Source: Desulfovibrio sp. G11
GTDB lineage: Bacteria > Desulfobacterota > Desulfovibrionia > Desulfovibrionales > Desulfovibrionaceae
Assembly: GCF_900243745.1 (NCBI RefSeq)
Contig: NZ_LT984798.1
Location: 1,048,501 to 1,112,500 of the forward strand
Reading direction: 5' to 3'
Length of the DNA: 64,000 nucleotides
In this document: piece by piece, positions 62,277-64,000 of the stretch
How positions within the stretch are numbered: the first letter of the stretch is position 1
Layout of the letters: each line of letters begins with the position of its first letter
The notes under the pieces: model-generated
Databases searched by the model: none
Told to the model about the DNA's origin: nothing
What the model saw: only the letters and a program-made list of their open reading frames with translations
Made by a program: the position numbers and the translations under genes

Positions 62277-62537
62277 ATGTCCAGAGCTGGAAAATACAAA
62301 TTTACACTGAAGCTTTTCGGGACTGAAGGGTCCGATAACGTGCGTTGCGAATCTAAATTCACTCCTGCCTACAATGTACAGGAATTTGAAAAAAACCATA
62401 TAGTTCTACTGACAGGTATACGTATTACCCACCTTGTTTCTCTTATGAGAAATCCTGAATTTGATGAGCAACTAGCTGAATTAATGTTTCGTTTTTCTGA
62501 CAATTTACCTGCGGAAGAAAAGGAGGCGAACACATGA
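62277..62537 (+). CDS. Hypothetical protein between traL and traM
   Basis: An 86-residue protein not recognised (MSRAGKYKFTLKLFGTEGSD...). The first half looks beta-rich, the second helical (FDEQLAELMFRFSDNLP). GGAGG lies about 7 bases upstream of ATG. It overlaps traM by 4 bases (ATGA) and is absent from the IncP traKLM order as I know it. Confidence 0.75.
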   Translation: MSRAGKYKFTLKLFGTEGSDNVRCESKFTPAYNVQEFEKNHIVLLTGIRITHLVSLMRNPEFDEQLAELMFRFSDNLPAEEKEANT

Positions 62538-63058
62538 GCGACGATCTGCCTCCTGATGAAAGCTTGCAGGACTGGCCGAATGAAGCGCCTGGTCTCGCCG
62601 CCGGTGCTGCTGTCGTAACGCCGCAATCTCCGTCCGTCCCCGAACCGGATCAATGTCTGCCGGACGGCATAGGCCTGTCCGTGGAGAACGTGCGTGCCAT
62701 GCTGGCCAGAAAACACGACCTGGCAGTGCCCAAGGACGATCCGTTGCTGATGATGGTCACAATCCAGAATGCTTTTTTGCAGGAGCAAAGCAAGCTCCAG
62801 AAAAAGCACGAAACGGCACTGGCAGGCTTCATGGGCGAGCAGACGGATGTCTATGTCAGGAGCGTAGCAACCAGTGTGTCCGCATTAGAGAAAACTCTGT
62901 CCGACGTGACCATCAACGGCATCCGGGATGCAGTCTCGGACTTCGCGGCCGCGCTGTCCGGATTCAAGACCACGCTCTATCTTTGCACGGCCATCATGGC
63001 GCTTTCCGCTCTGGTCAATGTGGCCGTCTTTGTGCTGAAGGCGGTGCAACATGGATGA
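62534..63058 (+). CDS. traM: TraM-family conjugal transfer protein
   Basis: A 174-residue protein with the IncP TraM pattern: acidic Pro/Ala-rich N-terminus, then VRAMLARKHDLAVPKDDPLLMMVTIQNAFLQEQSKLQKKHETAL, and one C-terminal transmembrane helix (TTLYLCTAIMALSALVNVAVFVL). Membrane-anchored with a cytoplasmic coiled coil. Its stop overlaps the trbB start by 8 bases. Confidence 0.78.
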   Translation: MSDDLPPDESLQDWPNEAPGLAAGAAVVTPQSPSVPEPDQCLPDGIGLSVENVRAMLARKHDLAVPKDDPLLMMVTIQNAFLQEQSKLQKKHETALAGFMGEQTDVYVRSVATSVSALEKTLSDVTINGIRDAVSDFAAALSGFKTTLYLCTAIMALSALVNVAVFVLKAVQHG

Positions 63059-64000
63059 TCGCCTGCTGGAGAGCCTGGAATACAACTGTGGCCCTCTGAT
63101 CATGGAGGCGCTACGGGATGAGACGGTGATTGAAATCATGCTCAACCCGGACGGAAAACTGTGGATTGAGCGTTATGGCCAGGAACAGGAATGCATTGGC
63201 GATCTCCCACTGGTGCAGGGAAAGCAGATCCTTTCGCTGGTTGCCAGCGCCCTGGGCAGCACGGTAGACGCGCTTCATCCAGTGGTTGAAGGGAGCTTTC
63301 CACTGGACGGCTCCCGCTTTGAGGGTACGTTTCCGCCTTTGGTTGGACCAGGCGCATCTTTTTCGAACCGAAAGAAAGCGTCACGGCTCATTACCATGCA
63401 GGAATATCTGGCGCAGGGAGTAATAACGCCTGAAGTGCCGCCTATTATCCGTTCCGCCATTCTGGACCGGAAAAATATTGTTGTGGTGGGTGGAACCTCC
63501 AGTGGCAAGACGACATTTGTAAATGCCATTATTCATGAACTGGATGAACTTTGTCCTCATGACCGCCTGCTGATTTTGGAAGACACGGCGGAACTTCAGT
63601 CCAAAAGTCCCAACACCGTATTTTTCCTCACTTCGGATCTGGCCGGCATCGGCATGCGCCAACTGGCGAAGGTCAGCATGCGCTATGCGCCACGCCGCAT
63701 TCTTGTGGGCGAGGTGCGCGACGCGGCCGCTCTGGAATTACTCAAGCTCTGGAACACGGGGCATCCGGGGGGCATCGGCACCTTCCATGCGGACAGCGCG
63801 GAAGAGGCTCTGGAGCGCTTGGAAGAACTCGTGGAAGAGGCCGGTGTCGGTTCCAAGCAAAAGCTGATCGGCCGCGCCGTTGACCTGATTGTCTATATGG
63901 AAAAGACGCCCGCAAACAGGCGCCGTCTTGCTTCAATCATTTCCGTAAACAAATTCAATGCGAAAGAGGGACGTTACGAAACAACGCCTCTCTATTCAGC
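63051..64000 (+). CDS. trbB: P-type conjugative transfer ATPase TrbB (partial, runs off the window)
   Basis: A VirB11-like secretion ATPase that would power pilus assembly and DNA transfer in a TrbB-type type IV secretion system. The start is ATG 63051, overlapping traM. N-terminal domain DRLLESLEYNCGPLIMEALRDETVIEIMLNPDG, Walker A GGTSSGKT near residue 146, the Asp box LILEDTAELQ, and the His box GTFHADS. The visible 316 residues are nearly full length (TrbB about 320), so only the last codons are missing. Confidence 0.92.
   Translation, partial: MDDRLLESLEYNCGPLIMEALRDETVIEIMLNPDGKLWIERYGQEQECIGDLPLVQGKQILSLVASALGSTVDALHPVVEGSFPLDGSRFEGTFPPLVGPGASFSNRKKASRLITMQEYLAQGVITPEVPPIIRSAILDRKNIVVVGGTSSGKTTFVNAIIHELDELCPHDRLLILEDTAELQSKSPNTVFFLTSDLAGIGMRQLAKVSMRYAPRRILVGEVRDAAALELLKLWNTGHPGGIGTFHADSAEEALERLEELVEEAGVGSKQKLIGRAVDLIVYMEKTPANRRRLASIISVNKFNAKEGRYETTPLYS

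Overview
The window looks like a chromosome segment of a sulfate-reducing Desulfovibrionaceae bacterium (Desulfovibrio-like). The pointers are the siroheme-dependent alternative heme pathway (ahb genes with hemB), the taurine-to-sulfite genes tpa and xsc, high GC with frequent Rho-independent terminators, and a Desulfovibrio-style VCBS/RTX adhesin. This assignment is inference from gene content; no 16S rRNA is present.

Layout. 1-6843: alaS, then heme synthesis (ahbC, hemB, ahbD and one siroheme decarboxylase subunit). 7.3-18.6 kb: ordinary chromosomal genes: a chemoreceptor, a D,D-carboxypeptidase, lepB and yifB on the minus strand, a purine permease, cysE with a tiny overlapping lipoprotein, a YjfB-like motility peptide behind a near-consensus sigma-28 promoter, and a hydroxyacid dehydrogenase. 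18.77-23.72 kb: an insertion-sequence scar with two IS256-family copies and one IS4-family copy, lying in and around an APC-family permease gene. 24.5-27.0 kb: tRNA-Lys, glnS and tRNA-Ser. 27.9-37.2 kb: one adhesin gene of about 3,093 codons. 37.57-39.28 kb: the second IS4 copy and the N-terminal part of the same APC permease.

39.4-50.7 kb is a taurine island: xsc, a sigma-54 activator, tpa, a proton-translocating transhydrogenase (pntAA, pntAB, pntB) and an EamA exporter. Three good -24/-12 promoters lie in front of tpa, the pnt operon and the activator. Taurine would be transaminated by Tpa to sulfoacetaldehyde, split by Xsc to acetyl phosphate and sulfite, and the sulfite used as respiratory acceptor. 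51-58.7 kb: lrgAB with a divergent LysR regulator, thiE, a DUF362 protein, a large MscS channel and a cupin. 58.9-64 kb: the start of an IncP-like conjugative element (replication-type HTH protein, TraK, TraL, TraM, TrbB cut by the window end).

The strongest unusual observations are: (1) a PntB with three tandem NADP(H)-binding domains; (2) an inversion of about 16.2 kb between two oppositely oriented IS4 copies, proved by swapped target-site duplications, which splits the APC permease gene next to xsc; (3) a sigma-54 regulon joining taurine catabolism to the transhydrogenase; (4) a duplicated Trp-rich domain of unknown type inside the adhesin. No CRISPR array, rRNA or phage structural module was seen.
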